A DNA stretch of 64,000 nucleotides from an uncultured Lachnospiraceae bacterium (GTDB lineage: Bacteria > Bacillota_A > Clostridia > Lachnospirales > Lachnospiraceae), in the NCBI GenBank assembly GCA_951801245.1, contig CATOMC010000007.1, positions 1 to 64,000 of the forward strand. Direction: 5' to 3'. The notes beneath the pieces are model-generated. The model saw only the letters and a list, made by a program, of their open reading frames with translations. It ran no database searches and was not told the origin of the DNA. Made by a program: the position numbers and the translations under genes. This document shows positions 50,564 to 59,415 of this stretch, piece by piece (position 1 is the stretch's first letter; each line of letters opens with the position of its first letter).

Positions 50564-51931
50564 ATGGCATTTGAAAGTCTGACCGACAAATTGCAGAATG
50601 TGTTTAAGAATTTAAGGAGCAAGGGCCGGCTCACGGAAGCGGATGTAAAGACGGCGCTAAAGGAAGTCAAGATGGCGCTCCTGGAGGCTGACGTCAACTT
50701 TAAAGTGGTCAAACAGTTTGTAAAGTCGGTGGAAGAGCGAGCCATTGGTGCCGATGTCCTAAACGGTCTTAATCCAGGTCAGATGGTCATCAAGATTGTC
50801 AACGAGGAAATGGTATCCCTGATGGGATCCGAGACCACAGAGATCGCCATGCAGCCGGGCAAGTCCATGACGGTCATCATGATGTGTGGTCTGCAGGGTG
50901 CAGGTAAGACAACCACGACGGCCAAGATTGCCGGTAAGCTGAAATTAAAAGGCAAGAAGTCCCTTCTGGTTGCCTGTGACGTTTACAGACCGGCTGCGAT
51001 CAAGCAGTTACAGATAAACGGTGAGAAACAGCAGGTGGAAGTGTTTGCTATGGGGGAGAACCACAAACCTGTCAATATCGCTAAGGCAGCCATAGAACAT
51101 GCACAGAAGAACGGTCATAATGTGGTGATCTTAGATACGGCGGGACGTCTCCATATTGACGAGGAGATGATGGCAGAACTGCAGGAGATCAAGGAGAATG
51201 TGACGGTTCACCAGACGCTTTTGGTAGTGGATGCCATGACCGGACAGGATGCGGTCAATGTGGCCAAAGACTTTGACGAGAAGGTGGGCATAGACGGTGT
51301 GATCCTTTCTAAGATGGACGGCGATTCCAGAGGCGGTGCGGCGCTTTCCATCAAGGCCGTGACAGGCAAACCGATCTTATACATCGGTATGGGAGAGAAA
51401 CTTTCCGACTTGGAGCAGTTCTATCCGGACCGTATGGCGAACCGGATTCTCGGCATGGGCGATGTGCTGACGCTGATCGAGAAAGCACAGCAGAACCTTG
51501 ATATAGATGAAGAAAAAGAAAAGCAGATGGCGGCCCGCATGAAGAAGGGCAAGTTTGACTTTGAGGATTATCTGGAAAGTATGAAGCAGATGCGTAATAT
51601 GGGCGGTCTTTCCAGTATTCTGGGGATGATGCCCGGCATGGGTAAGCAGATGGCGGACATCGAGTCTGCGGTAGATGAGAAGCAGTTGGCCCGTATGGAA
51701 GCGATCGTCCTTAGTATGACACCGGCGGAACGGCAAAATCCCAAGCTTTTGAATCCAAGCCGGAAGCACCGCATTGCGGTAGGAGCGGGTGTGGATATTG
51801 CTCTGGTCAACAGGTTTATCAAGCAGTTTGAGCAGTCTCAGAAAATGATGAAACAGCTTCCGGGCATGATGGGCGGCAAGAAAGGCCGCGGATTGTTCGG
51901 CGGCATGGGTGGTATGAAATTCCCATTTTAG
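50564..51931 (+). CDS. ffh: Signal recognition particle protein Ffh
   Basis: SRP GTPase of 455 residues. N domain (1-90), G domain with GLQGAGKTTTTAKIAGKL, CDVYRPAAIKQL, DTAGRLHIDEE and SKMDGDSRGGAAL, then the methionine-rich M domain (about 325-455, GMMPGMGKQM and MMKQLPGMMGG) that binds signal peptides and 4.5S RNA. ATG 50564 sits after AAAGGCG; a frame start at 50543 adds 7 residues. The C-terminal GGMGGMKFPF tail is common in Clostridia. Confidence 0.98.
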   Translation: MAFESLTDKLQNVFKNLRSKGRLTEADVKTALKEVKMALLEADVNFKVVKQFVKSVEERAIGADVLNGLNPGQMVIKIVNEEMVSLMGSETTEIAMQPGKSMTVIMMCGLQGAGKTTTTAKIAGKLKLKGKKSLLVACDVYRPAAIKQLQINGEKQQVEVFAMGENHKPVNIAKAAIEHAQKNGHNVVILDTAGRLHIDEEMMAELQEIKENVTVHQTLLVVDAMTGQDAVNVAKDFDEKVGIDGVILSKMDGDSRGGAALSIKAVTGKPILYIGMGEKLSDLEQFYPDRMANRILGMGDVLTLIEKAQQNLDIDEEKEKQMAARMKKGKFDFEDYLESMKQMRNMGGLSSILGMMPGMGKQMADIESAVDEKQLARMEAIVLSMTPAERQNPKLLNPSRKHRIAVGAGVDIALVNRFIKQFEQSQKMMKQLPGMMGGKKGRGLFGGMGGMKFPF

Positions 51932-51975
51932 GGTTTCAAAAATAAATTATTAATTTCACAATGGAGGCAAAGAAA

Positions 51976-52221
51976 ATGGCAGTTAAAATCAGATTAAGAA
52001 GAATGGGTCAGAAGAAACATCCTTTTTACAGGATCGTAGTTGCGGATTCCAGATCTCCCAGAGATGGCAGATGTATCGCAGAGATCGGTACTTACGATCC
52101 CAACACAGATCCCAGCACCTACAAGGTGAATGAGGAGGAGGCTAAGAAATGGTTAGCCAATGGCGCACAGCCCACAGAGATCGTCAGCAGAATCTTTAAG
52201 ACGGTAGGGGTGACGAAATAG
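51976..52221 (+). CDS. rpsP: 30S ribosomal protein bS16
   Basis: An 81-residue ribosomal protein with the family start [20 protein letters not shown] and the following [10 protein letters not shown] and [13 protein letters not shown] lies 9 bases before ATG 51976. It lies between ffh and khpA in the conserved order. Confidence 0.98.
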   Translation: MAVKIRLRRMGQKKHPFYRIVVADSRSPRDGRCIAEIGTYDPNTDPSTYKVNEEEAKKWLANGAQPTEIVSRIFKTVGVTK

Positions 52222-52242
52222 TTTGGCTTTTGGAGGTGGACT

Positions 52243-52470
52243 ATGAAAGAATTAGTTGAAGTGATCGCAAAAGCTCTCGTCGAGAACCCGAATGAAGTAG
52301 TCGTGACACAGAAGGAAGAAGGTAAGAACGTTACCATAGAACTTCATGTAGCATCCTCGGATATGGGGAAAGTGATCGGCAAACAGGGCCGCATTGCCAA
52401 GGCAATCCGCTCTGTCGTTAAAGCGGCATCGTCGAAAGACAATAAGAGAGTGGATGTTGAAATCATCTAG
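52243..52470 (+). CDS. khpA: KH-domain RNA-binding protein KhpA (YlqC)
   Basis: A 75-residue single KH domain protein that in Firmicutes pairs with KhpB and binds RNA, affecting cell size and small-RNA use. The KH signature is SSDMGKVIGKQGRIAKAIRS with the GKQG loop. GGAGGTGG precedes the ATG by 5 bases. A stem-loop follows before rimM. Confidence 0.95.
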   Translation: MKELVEVIAKALVENPNEVVVTQKEEGKNVTIELHVASSDMGKVIGKQGRIAKAIRSVVKAASSKDNKRVDVEII

Positions 52471-52475
52471 CAAAT

Positions 52476-52502
52476 AAGCCTCATAGAGTTTCTGTGGGGC
52501 TT
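52476..52502 (+). terminator. Stem-loop between khpA and rimM
   Basis: AAGCCTCATAG (52476-52486) pairs with CTGTGGGGCTT (52492-52502) using two G-U pairs, followed by GTTTC only. It is probably a weak attenuator or processing site. Confidence 0.5.
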
Positions 52503-52573
52503 GTTTCATGTTATTGGAAATTCTGGCGGCATAAGCTATTTAGGGAAGCAGGAGTCATGCAGAGAGGGAATTT

Positions 52574-53080
52574 ATGAACAATGAATTACAAGTGGGTGTG
52601 ATCACCCAGACGCATGGGATCAGGGGAGAAGTGAAAGTATTTCCGACCACGGATGACGCGGCCCGGTTTAAGAAATTGAAGGAAGTGATCCTGGATACGG
52701 GGCGGGAACGTTTTACGCTCAAGATAGAAAATGTGAAGTTTTTCAAGCAGTTTGTGATCTTAAAATTCCAGGGATATGACTCCATCAATGATATCGAGAA
52801 GTATAAAAGATCCAAACTTCTGGTGCCCAGGGAACAGGCGGTACCATTAAAGAAAGACGAGTATTTTGTAGCGGACATGATCGGACTTTCGGTGGTGACG
52901 GATACCCAGGAGCCGTTTGGTGAGTTGAAGGACGTGCTGTCTACCGGAGCCAATGATGTCTATGTGGTGGCGCGTGCAGACGGGTCAGAGGTGCTGCTTC
53001 CGGCCATCAGGGAGTGCATTTTGGATGTGGATATGGAAAAACGTATGATGAGAGTGCATATCATGGACGGGCTTTTGTAA
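52574..53080 (+). CDS. rimM: Ribosome maturation factor RimM
   Basis: A 168-residue 30S assembly factor. The N-terminal domain opens with [20 protein letters not shown], and a PRC-barrel follows (about 95-168, [20 protein letters not shown] to [13 protein letters not shown]). It binds S19 and helps 16S head maturation. AGAGAGGGA lies 5 bases before the ATG. trmD begins 10 bases after it. Confidence 0.97.
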   Translation: MNNELQVGVITQTHGIRGEVKVFPTTDDAARFKKLKEVILDTGRERFTLKIENVKFFKQFVILKFQGYDSINDIEKYKRSKLLVPREQAVPLKKDEYFVADMIGLSVVTDTQEPFGELKDVLSTGANDVYVVARADGSEVLLPAIRECILDVDMEKRMMRVHIMDGLL

Positions 53081-53090
53081 GGAGGATAGT

Positions 53091-53858
53091 ATGGTAAATT
53101 TCCATATTATGACGCTGTTTCCCGAGATGGTCACGCAAGGGCTTGGAACGAGCATTTTGGGCAGGGCGGTACAAAAGGGCCATATTTCGATAGAGGCGGT
53201 CAATATCAGGGACTATACGCTGGATAAACATGGCAAGGTGGATGATTACACCTACGGCGGCGGTGCAGGGATGCTGATGCAGGCACAGCCGGTATATGAT
53301 GCGTACCAGGCCATCGTCACGCAAATTGGCCAGGATAGAAAGAAACGTGTCATCTATGTGACGCCCCAGGGGAGGACCTTTCATCAGGAGATGGCGAAGG
53401 AATTGGCCAAAGAGGAAGACTTAATCTTTCTGTGCGGGCACTATGAGGGAATTGATGAGAGAGTCTTGGAGGAGATCGTGACAGATGAGATTTCACTGGG
53501 GGATTATGTGCTTACCGGCGGGGAACTGGCGGCTATGGTGATGGTGGATGCTATAGCGAGACTGGTACCGGGCGTGCTCCACAATGAGGAATCTGCCGTG
53601 ACGGAATCTTTCGGCAACGGTCTTTTGGAATATCCGCAGTATTCCAGACCGGAGATATGGCATGGTAAGAGCGTGCCGGGGGTGCTTCTCTCAGGGGATC
53701 ATGCGAAAGTGGATGCCTGGCGTCTGGAGCAATCTTTGCTGCGGACGAAGATGCGGCGGCCGGATCTGTATGAGCGGTATCAAGAATTACATCCGCCGGT
53801 GGAGAAGAAACGGAAGAAAAAGCAAGGCGAAAAGGGCGAAACTATCACAGAAAGATAA
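53091..53858 (+). CDS. trmD: tRNA (guanine-N1)-methyltransferase TrmD
   Basis: SPOUT-class enzyme of 255 residues making m1G37 in tRNA, which prevents frameshifting. Motifs: [10 protein letters not shown], the [10 protein letters not shown] loop, [11 protein letters not shown], and the knot region [20 protein letters not shown], with the catalytic Asp later in [12 protein letters not shown] lysine-rich C-terminal tail follows. AAGGAGGATAG precedes the ATG. Confidence 0.98.
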   Translation: MVNFHIMTLFPEMVTQGLGTSILGRAVQKGHISIEAVNIRDYTLDKHGKVDDYTYGGGAGMLMQAQPVYDAYQAIVTQIGQDRKKRVIYVTPQGRTFHQEMAKELAKEEDLIFLCGHYEGIDERVLEEIVTDEISLGDYVLTGGELAAMVMVDAIARLVPGVLHNEESAVTESFGNGLLEYPQYSRPEIWHGKSVPGVLLSGDHAKVDAWRLEQSLLRTKMRRPDLYERYQELHPPVEKKRKKKQGEKGETITER

Positions 53859-53883
53859 AAGAAAAGCTAAAAATTGCTTGCAT

Positions 53884-53912
53884 TTGAACTTACAATATGG
53901 TAAGTTAATAAT
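53884..53912 (+). promoter_or_regulatory. Possible promoter of rplS
   Basis: TTGAAC (53884-53889), 17 bases and AATAAT (53907-53912). The spacer carries a perfect dyad AACTTAC/GTAAGTT (53887-53906). Confidence 0.4.
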
Positions 53913-53918
53913 GTTGTG

Positions 53919-53976
53919 AAAAGAGATGGTCCTCTGTTACAGAATGTATTAAGAACATCCAGGTCATTTTAGGAGG
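53919..53976 (+). promoter_or_regulatory. Candidate L19 leader (autoregulatory 5' UTR of rplS)
   Basis: The stretch GATGGTCCTCTGTTACAG through ACATCCAGGTCA just before the rplS ribosome site contains a CTG/CAG hairpin inside a GATG/CATC closing helix. A structured L19 leader is known in this position in B. subtilis and relatives. I judge this by position and a partial motif only. Confidence 0.4.
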
Positions 53977-53982
53977 AAGATT

Positions 53983-54330
53983 ATGAACGAAATCATCAGA
54001 GAAATCGAAGCAGCGCAGTTAAAAGAGAATGTCAGCAACTTTAACGTAGGTGACACTGTGAAAGTGTACGGTAAGATCAAAGAGGGTAACCGAGAAAGAA
54101 TTCAGGTTTTCGAGGGTACTGTGTTAAAGATTCAGGGCGGCGGCAACAGAACCACATTTACGGTAAGAAAAGTATCAAACGGTGTTGGTGTGGAGAAGAC
54201 CTGGCCTATGCACTCTCCGAATGTGGAGAAAGTTGAGGTTGTCAGAAGAGGTAAAGTAAGACGTGCGAAACTGAATTACCTGAGAAACCGCGTTGGTAAG
54301 AAGGCTAAAGTAAAAGAACTTGTTAAATAA
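53983..54330 (+). CDS. rplS: 50S ribosomal protein bL19
   Basis: A 115-residue ribosomal protein near the subunit interface. Typical stretches are [20 protein letters not shown] and [20 protein letters not shown] then [27 protein letters not shown] is 6 bases before the ATG. The gene is followed at once by a terminator. Confidence 0.98.
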   Translation: MNEIIREIEAAQLKENVSNFNVGDTVKVYGKIKEGNRERIQVFEGTVLKIQGGGNRTTFTVRKVSNGVGVEKTWPMHSPNVEKVEVVRRGKVRRAKLNYLRNRVGKKAKVKELVK

Positions 54331-54347
54331 GCGAAATGATGATGGAG

Positions 54348-54383
54348 CAGATACCTTGGAGCGATTCGGGGTATCTGTTTTTT
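54348..54383 (+). terminator. Terminator after rplS
   Basis: CAGATACC (54348-54355) pairs perfectly with GGTATCTG (54370-54377), followed by six Ts. It lies between rplS and the first signal peptidase gene and supports the later start of that gene. Confidence 0.9.
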
Positions 54384-54398
54384 GAAAGGAAAAGGAGC

Positions 54399-54983
54399 AT
54401 GGCGAAAAGGAAAGGCTTGACTTTTTATCAGAAAAAGAAACGGCTCAACCCCAAAACCATCAAAGATATCTTGGAATTGCTTGTGGGTGGTGTGGTTGCT
54501 GTCTTTTTAGCCTTTGTCATGGTATTTTCGGTGGGTATGCGCACCAGTGTGATCGGCAATTCTATGGAACCGGCACTGTATAACGGACAGGAAATACTGA
54601 TGAACCGGATCATTTACAGACTTTCGACGCCTAAAAGAGGCGATGTGATCGTCTTTTTGCCAAACGGCAACCAGAACTCTCATTTCTATGTAAAGCGGGT
54701 GGTGGGGCTTCCGGGAGAAACGGTGCAGATCCGTGAGGGCAGAGTGTACATAGACGGGGTGCTTTTGAATGAAGATGAATCGTTTGATAAGATGAGTGAT
54801 CCCGGAATCGCACAGAATGAGGTGATCCTTGCAAGTGATGAATTCTTTGTGCTGGGAGATAACCGTAACAGCAGTGAGGACAGCCGTTCCGGTAACATCG
54901 GCGCGGTTAAGAAAGATAATATTATTGGCAAAGCCTGGTTTCACATGGCAGCGGATGATGTATCGATCGGTCTGATAGAATAG
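54399..54983 (+). CDS. lepB: Type I signal peptidase (copy 1)
   Basis: Membrane serine protease of 194 residues removing signal peptides. One N-terminal helix (about 25-48) precedes the catalytic domain. Nucleophile S55 is in GNSMEPAL, general base K99 in YVKRVVGLPGE, and box E LGDNRNSSEDSR is present. ATG 54399 with AAAGGAG 4 bases upstream is used; the longer frame from 54336 runs through the terminator. A second copy lies beyond rbgA. Confidence 0.95.
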   Translation: MAKRKGLTFYQKKKRLNPKTIKDILELLVGGVVAVFLAFVMVFSVGMRTSVIGNSMEPALYNGQEILMNRIIYRLSTPKRGDVIVFLPNGNQNSHFYVKRVVGLPGETVQIREGRVYIDGVLLNEDESFDKMSDPGIAQNEVILASDEFFVLGDNRNSSEDSRSGNIGAVKKDNIIGKAWFHMAADDVSIGLIE

Positions 54984-55024
54984 AAGAAGGAAGCCGTATA
55001 GCAGGAAAGGAGCACAGCTTATCA

Positions 55025-55876
55025 ATGAATTACCAGTGGTATCCGGGTCATATGACCAAGGCCAAACGCATGATGCAGGAAAATATCAGTCTGATCGATC
55101 TGGTGATCGAGCTGGTAGATGCCAGAGTGCCGCTTTCCAGCAGAAATCCTGATATTGATGAACTGGGAAAGAATAAATCCCGGCTGATTCTCCTCAATAA
55201 ATCAGATCTGGCGGATCCGAAGAGCAATCAGCGCTGGATGGAGTATTTTAAAGAAAAGGGCTTCTATGTTTTGGAAGTAAATGCCAGGAGCGGACAGGGT
55301 TTAAAAGCAATTCAGGGCATGGTGCGGGAAGCTTGTAAGGAGAAGATAGAGCGTGACAGGAAGCGCGGTATTAAGAACCGGCCGGTGAGGGCCATTGTGG
55401 TAGGGATTCCCAACGTGGGCAAATCTACCTTTATTAACTCCTTTGCGGGCAAGGCCTGCACGAAGACAGGGAATAAACCGGGTGTGACCAAGGGAAAGCA
55501 GTGGATCAGACTGAATAAGGAACTGGAACTTCTGGATACGCCAGGCATTCTGTGGCCGAAGTTTGAGAGTGAGGAAGTGGGCAGCAAGCTGGCCATGATC
55601 GGATCCATGAATGATGAGATACTGCAGATGACAGAACTGGCTGAGGTGCTGCTTTCGTATTTATTAGATCATTACAGAAGTCAGCTTCTGGAGCGATATC
55701 AGATAGCAGAAAACGGACAGACGCTTACCGCCGCGGAAGTGATGGAAATCATCAGTGAGAATCGTAAGTGTTATAAGAAGGGACAGGAGCCGGATTATGA
55801 GAAGGCGGCAGCGCTTCTCGTAGATGATTTCAGAAGCGGAAGGATAGGCAGGATCACCCTGGAAGAACCGGCATAG
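55025..55876 (+). CDS. rbgA: Ribosome biogenesis GTPase RbgA (YlqF)
   Basis: Circularly permuted GTPase of 283 residues needed for late 50S assembly in B. subtilis. The G4 motif LLNKSDLAD (about 56-64) precedes G1 GIPNVGKSTFINSF (about 127-140), and G3 is DTPGILWPKF. The start MNYQWYPGHMTKAKRMM is the family signature. A C-terminal ANTAR-like helical part follows. AAAGGAG lies about 12 bases upstream of the ATG. Confidence 0.97.
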   Translation: MNYQWYPGHMTKAKRMMQENISLIDLVIELVDARVPLSSRNPDIDELGKNKSRLILLNKSDLADPKSNQRWMEYFKEKGFYVLEVNARSGQGLKAIQGMVREACKEKIERDRKRGIKNRPVRAIVVGIPNVGKSTFINSFAGKACTKTGNKPGVTKGKQWIRLNKELELLDTPGILWPKFESEEVGSKLAMIGSMNDEILQMTELAEVLLSYLLDHYRSQLLERYQIAENGQTLTAAEVMEIISENRKCYKKGQEPDYEKAAALLVDDFRSGRIGRITLEEPA

Positions 55877-55923
55877 CGGATGGCCTGCGAAGTATTTGAA
55901 GACAGTTAGTGGAGGATAGAATC

Positions 55924-56463
55924 ATGAAAAAGGTGTTGAGAGAGATATTGAGCACGAGCCTGTATTTACTGGGTGTATTATGTGCCGTCTATCTGGTGAT
56001 CCACTTTGTGGGACAGAGGACACAGGTGCAGGGCAGTTCCATGGAGCCGAAACTCAGCACAGAGGACAATTTGATCGTGGATAAGATCAGCTACCGGTTC
56101 CATGATCCGGAACGGTTTGATATTATTGTATTTCCTTTTCAATACGAAAAAGATACCTTCTATATCAAGCGTATCATCGGTCTTCCGGGGGAGACCGTGC
56201 AGATCGATGAAGAAGGTAATATCATGATCGACGGGGAGATTCTGGAAGAATCTTATGGTAAGGAAGTGATCCTGAACCCAGGCAGGGCGTATGAACCTGT
56301 GGAACTTGAGGAAGACGAGTATTTTGTCATGGGTGATAACAGAAATAACAGTACCGACAGCAGAGACCCTTCCGTCGGGAATATTCACAGAGAAGATATC
56401 ATCGGCAGGGCATGGCTCAGGATCTGGCCCTTAGACAAGTTTGGACTGATCAAGCACCGCTAA
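55924..56463 (+). CDS. lepB: Type I signal peptidase (copy 2)
   Basis: Second signal peptidase, 179 residues, with one N-terminal helix (about 9-28). The catalytic S39 is in QGSSMEPKL, K82 in YIKRIIGLPGE, and MGDNRNNSTDSRD is box E. Identity to copy 1 is limited outside the motifs, so this looks like an old duplication. GGAGGATAG precedes ATG 55924. Sequence alone does not tell whether the two differ in substrate. Confidence 0.95.
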   Translation: MKKVLREILSTSLYLLGVLCAVYLVIHFVGQRTQVQGSSMEPKLSTEDNLIVDKISYRFHDPERFDIIVFPFQYEKDTFYIKRIIGLPGETVQIDEEGNIMIDGEILEESYGKEVILNPGRAYEPVELEEDEYFVMGDNRNNSTDSRDPSVGNIHREDIIGRAWLRIWPLDKFGLIKHR

Positions 56464-56524
56464 CTAAGGTAAATTTATTCGAAATTTGCTTTGCAAACTC
56501 GGTAAGAGGGAGGGGTGTTTGAGA

Positions 56525-57289
56525 ATGGCAGAGGATATAAAGGCAATCAGGCGGAGACTGCAGGCAGCGGCGATGGAGGAGCTGCCTGTTTTGTTTGTGC
56601 AATACGAGAAGGATCCGCGGGTGGGTGTGCAGAAAGAACTTGAGAAGGCCAGACGGCGGATTATGGATTATGAAAAAGAACTGGCAAGGACAGAGAAGAT
56701 GCAGCAGTATGAGAGAGAATATAGCGCATATGCGCATATCTGCGGCATCGATGAGGTGGGAAGAGGGCCGCTTGCAGGTCCGGTGGTAGCCGGTGCCGTT
56801 ATTTTGCCTAAAGATTGTGACATTTTATATATCAATGATTCGAAGAAACTGTCCGAAAAAAAGAGAGAGGAGCTTTATGAGATCATCATGGAGAAGGCCG
56901 TTTCTGTGGGACTGGGATATAGTACCCCACAGCGGATTGATGAGATCAATATTTTGCAGGCTACTTATGAGGCAATGCGAGAGGCAGTCAGTCAACTTAC
57001 GGTGACGCCGGATCTTCTGTTAAATGATGCGGTGACGATTCCGCAGCTTTTGGTGAAGCAGGTACCGATCATCAAGGGAGATGCAAAGAGTATCTCTATC
57101 GGGGCGGCCAGTATCGTGGCCAAGGTAACGAGAGACCGGTTGATGGTTCAATATGATCAGGTGTATCCGGAATATGCTTTTGCATCCAATAAAGGGTATG
57201 GCGCACAGGTACATATCGAGGCGCTTAAGAAGTACGGCCCATGCCCGATTCACCGTAAAACATTTATAACGCATTTTTGTGAGGTGTAA
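56525..57289 (+). CDS. rnhB: Ribonuclease HII
   Basis: Removes RNA from RNA-DNA hybrids and ribonucleotides from DNA. The 254-residue protein has an N-terminal helical extension (1-68), seen also in Bacillus RnhB. The catalytic part follows with D and E in CGIDEVGRGPLAGPVVAG, D in INDSKKLSEKKREEL, LLNDAV and SIVAKVTRD. GGGAGGGG about 9 bases before ATG 56525 decides the start. The ylqG-like gene follows after 2 bases. Confidence 0.96.
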   Translation: MAEDIKAIRRRLQAAAMEELPVLFVQYEKDPRVGVQKELEKARRRIMDYEKELARTEKMQQYEREYSAYAHICGIDEVGRGPLAGPVVAGAVILPKDCDILYINDSKKLSEKKREELYEIIMEKAVSVGLGYSTPQRIDEINILQATYEAMREAVSQLTVTPDLLLNDAVTIPQLLVKQVPIIKGDAKSISIGAASIVAKVTRDRLMVQYDQVYPEYAFASNKGYGAQVHIEALKKYGPCPIHRKTFITHFCEV

Positions 57290-57291
57290 GT

Positions 57292-59085
57292 TTGAATCTG
57301 GGGAATATTTTTCAGAAAGGCAGTCGTACAATCAGAACAAATGATACGGGCAGAGTCTCGGAATCCATGAGTAAAGGAGAACGGATCTATCGTATGCAGA
57401 ATGAGATCCGGGGTATGAAGCCGGGACAAACTCTGCAGGGGACGGTGGTGAACCGGAACGGCAATTCCGTGCAGATAGAACTGGCACAGGATTTCAGTAT
57501 CAATGCCAAGATCGATAAGAGTGTGACGTTGGCGCTCGGACAGATGATGAGTTTCGAGATCAAGGCCAATAACGGGTCACTTTTATCTTTGGCGCCTTTG
57601 TATACCAACACGGCCAATACGGCCACGATCCTGCGGGCGCTGGCGGCGGCAGGTCTGCCGGAGACGGCGGAGAATATAGGGATGGTGGCATCCATGATGG
57701 AGGAGGGGATGCCCATCGACAAAGAATCCATCATCAGCATGAGCAGGCAACTATTGGAGTTTCCGGGACAGAATCCGGCATCCATCATACAGATGACGAA
57801 GTTGGGGCTGCCGATTACAGAAGCGAATATAGAGCAGTTTGAACAATATATGAATGCCAATCATCAGATACTCGGCAGTGTGGAGACGATCATGGACGGC
57901 CTTCCGCAGGTCTTTACAGAATTGATGGCGGTGGGTAAAGAAGGGCAGGCATTTACCTTTTACGAGGCGGTATTGAACATTTTTACACAGCAGGAAGCGG
58001 ATGGCAGTGTAATCCTGCAGGAGCAGCCCACTGACCAGACCACCGGGGATCAGACTGCGGTGCAGGAAAATACCGGGCAGACGCAGGAGCAGGCGGGCAC
58101 GCAGCAGACCCAGGAGCAGCAAGGCAGCGTGCAGCAGACCGGGCAGGAACAGGCAGGCACACAGCAGGTTCAGGATGCCGCACAGACATTACAGTCACAG
58201 GCGGATGAAGCGCTCTTGCATATGTTGGATCGAAACGGGGAAGAAGGCGGCAGACAAACGGTTCTTACTGACAGACAGTGGAACAGCCTGGGAGACATGC
58301 TTAAGAATCTGGGGGTGGATGAAGAGACCGCCGGGCAGATACGAAAAGGGGAGATTCCGCCCAAAGAAGTATTGAACCTGGTTCGGGATCTGCTGCCAAA
58401 AGCCATGCATGATCAGGATGCAGCCAAAACCATGGCGAGGCTTCTTGGCGGGAGAGAATTCCAGAACCTTCTGAAAGCTGAGATTGGCAGGCAGTGGCTG
58501 ATTGAACCCAAAGAGGTGGCGGATCCAAAACAGGTAGAACAGCTCTATGAGAGAGTCAGAGAGCAGACCATGCGGCTGCACCAGGCACTTGCGGCTGCAG
58601 AAAAGGGGGATGCACCGGTAGCCAGAAGTGTACAGAACCTTCAAAACAATGTGGACTTTATGAACCAGATGAACCATATGTACACGTATGTACAGTTACC
58701 GCTTAAGATGCTTGGCAATAATGCCCATGGGGATCTGTATGTCTATACCAACAAGAAAAATCTGGCGGCTAAGGACGGAAACGTGACCGCCCTGCTGCAT
58801 TTGGATATGGAGCATTTGGGCCCGTTGGATGTATATGTGTCCATGCAGAATCAGAAAGTCACTACCAATTTTACGGTACAAGACGACAGTATTCTGGATC
58901 TGATCGATGCACATATGCATCTGTTACATGATCGTCTGGCCAAGAGGGGATATGATTTCAAGGCACAGATGCAGGTGAAGGAGGAACAGGATGCAGGTGA
59001 GCAGGAGTCTATCATGAAGACGATCCTGCACCAGCAGAAGAATATTTCCATCTTAAGCAGAACCTCCTTCGATATGCGTGCATAA
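57292..59085 (+). CDS. FliK-like protein of the YlqG type
   Basis: A 597-residue protein with no signal peptide. The first 230 residues are helical and non-repetitive. Residues about 240-305 are a low-complexity Gln/Thr/Glu linker (QTQEQAGTQQTQEQQGSVQQ). The C-terminal 150 residues (YVQLPLKMLGNNAHGDLYVY, then LDMEHLGPLDVYVSMQNQKV) match the C-terminal domain of flagellar hook-length protein FliK. The locus order rbgA-rnhB-ylqG-ylqH is that of B. subtilis, where ylqG and ylqH are FliK- and FlhB-like genes outside the flagellar operon. Translation starts at a TTG with GAGGTG 6 bases upstream. Function unknown. Confidence 0.8.
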   Translation: MNLGNIFQKGSRTIRTNDTGRVSESMSKGERIYRMQNEIRGMKPGQTLQGTVVNRNGNSVQIELAQDFSINAKIDKSVTLALGQMMSFEIKANNGSLLSLAPLYTNTANTATILRALAAAGLPETAENIGMVASMMEEGMPIDKESIISMSRQLLEFPGQNPASIIQMTKLGLPITEANIEQFEQYMNANHQILGSVETIMDGLPQVFTELMAVGKEGQAFTFYEAVLNIFTQQEADGSVILQEQPTDQTTGDQTAVQENTGQTQEQAGTQQTQEQQGSVQQTGQEQAGTQQVQDAAQTLQSQADEALLHMLDRNGEEGGRQTVLTDRQWNSLGDMLKNLGVDEETAGQIRKGEIPPKEVLNLVRDLLPKAMHDQDAAKTMARLLGGREFQNLLKAEIGRQWLIEPKEVADPKQVEQLYERVREQTMRLHQALAAAEKGDAPVARSVQNLQNNVDFMNQMNHMYTYVQLPLKMLGNNAHGDLYVYTNKKNLAAKDGNVTALLHLDMEHLGPLDVYVSMQNQKVTTNFTVQDDSILDLIDAHMHLLHDRLAKRGYDFKAQMQVKEEQDAGEQESIMKTILHQQKNISILSRTSFDMRA

Positions 59086-59113
59086 AAAGGAAGGAGCAGA
59101 AAGGAGCAGGGGA

Positions 59114-59413
59114 ATGGCATTACAAGATGAGAAGCGGCAGAAGCCGAAGCAGGCGATTGCCCTGGAATATGATCCGGATGAGGCGGCGCCGCGGGTCATA
59201 GCCTCCGGTAAGGGAGCACTGGCGGAACGTATCATCGAGCGGGCGAAGGAAGCGGACGTGCCGGTACATCGGGATGATAAACTGGCGGAGACATTGTCAC
59301 GCCTGGAGATCGGAGATATGATCCCGCCGGAACTTTATGAGGTAGTGGCTGAGATTTTGGTCTTTGTAGATTCTATGGATAAGATCAAAGCCAAGATTGC
59401 GAAAGGTCATTGA
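59114..59413 (+). CDS. FlhB C-terminal-domain-like protein (YlqH type)
   Basis: A 99-residue protein equal to the cytoplasmic tail of FlhB/YscU export-switch proteins: AIALEYDPDEAAPRVIASGK, then GALAERIIERAKEADVPVHR and the IPPELYEVVAEILVFV helix. The self-cleavage motif NPTH is absent; the residues before AIALEYD are QKPKQ, so it starts where the cleaved fragment would. Membrane part is absent. It follows the FliK-like gene and may interact with it, as FliK does with FlhB. ATG 59114 with AGGAGCAGGGG upstream is chosen. Paired presence outside a flagellar operon is known; the role is not. Confidence 0.85.
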   Translation: MALQDEKRQKPKQAIALEYDPDEAAPRVIASGKGALAERIIERAKEADVPVHRDDKLAETLSRLEIGDMIPPELYEVVAEILVFVDSMDKIKAKIAKGH

Positions 59414-59415
59414 AT

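Noticed and set aside
57292..59413. Part of a flagellar or type III secretion operon
   Set aside because: No other export or basal-body genes are nearby; the order with rnhB and yraN is the known non-flagellar ylqG-ylqH place.
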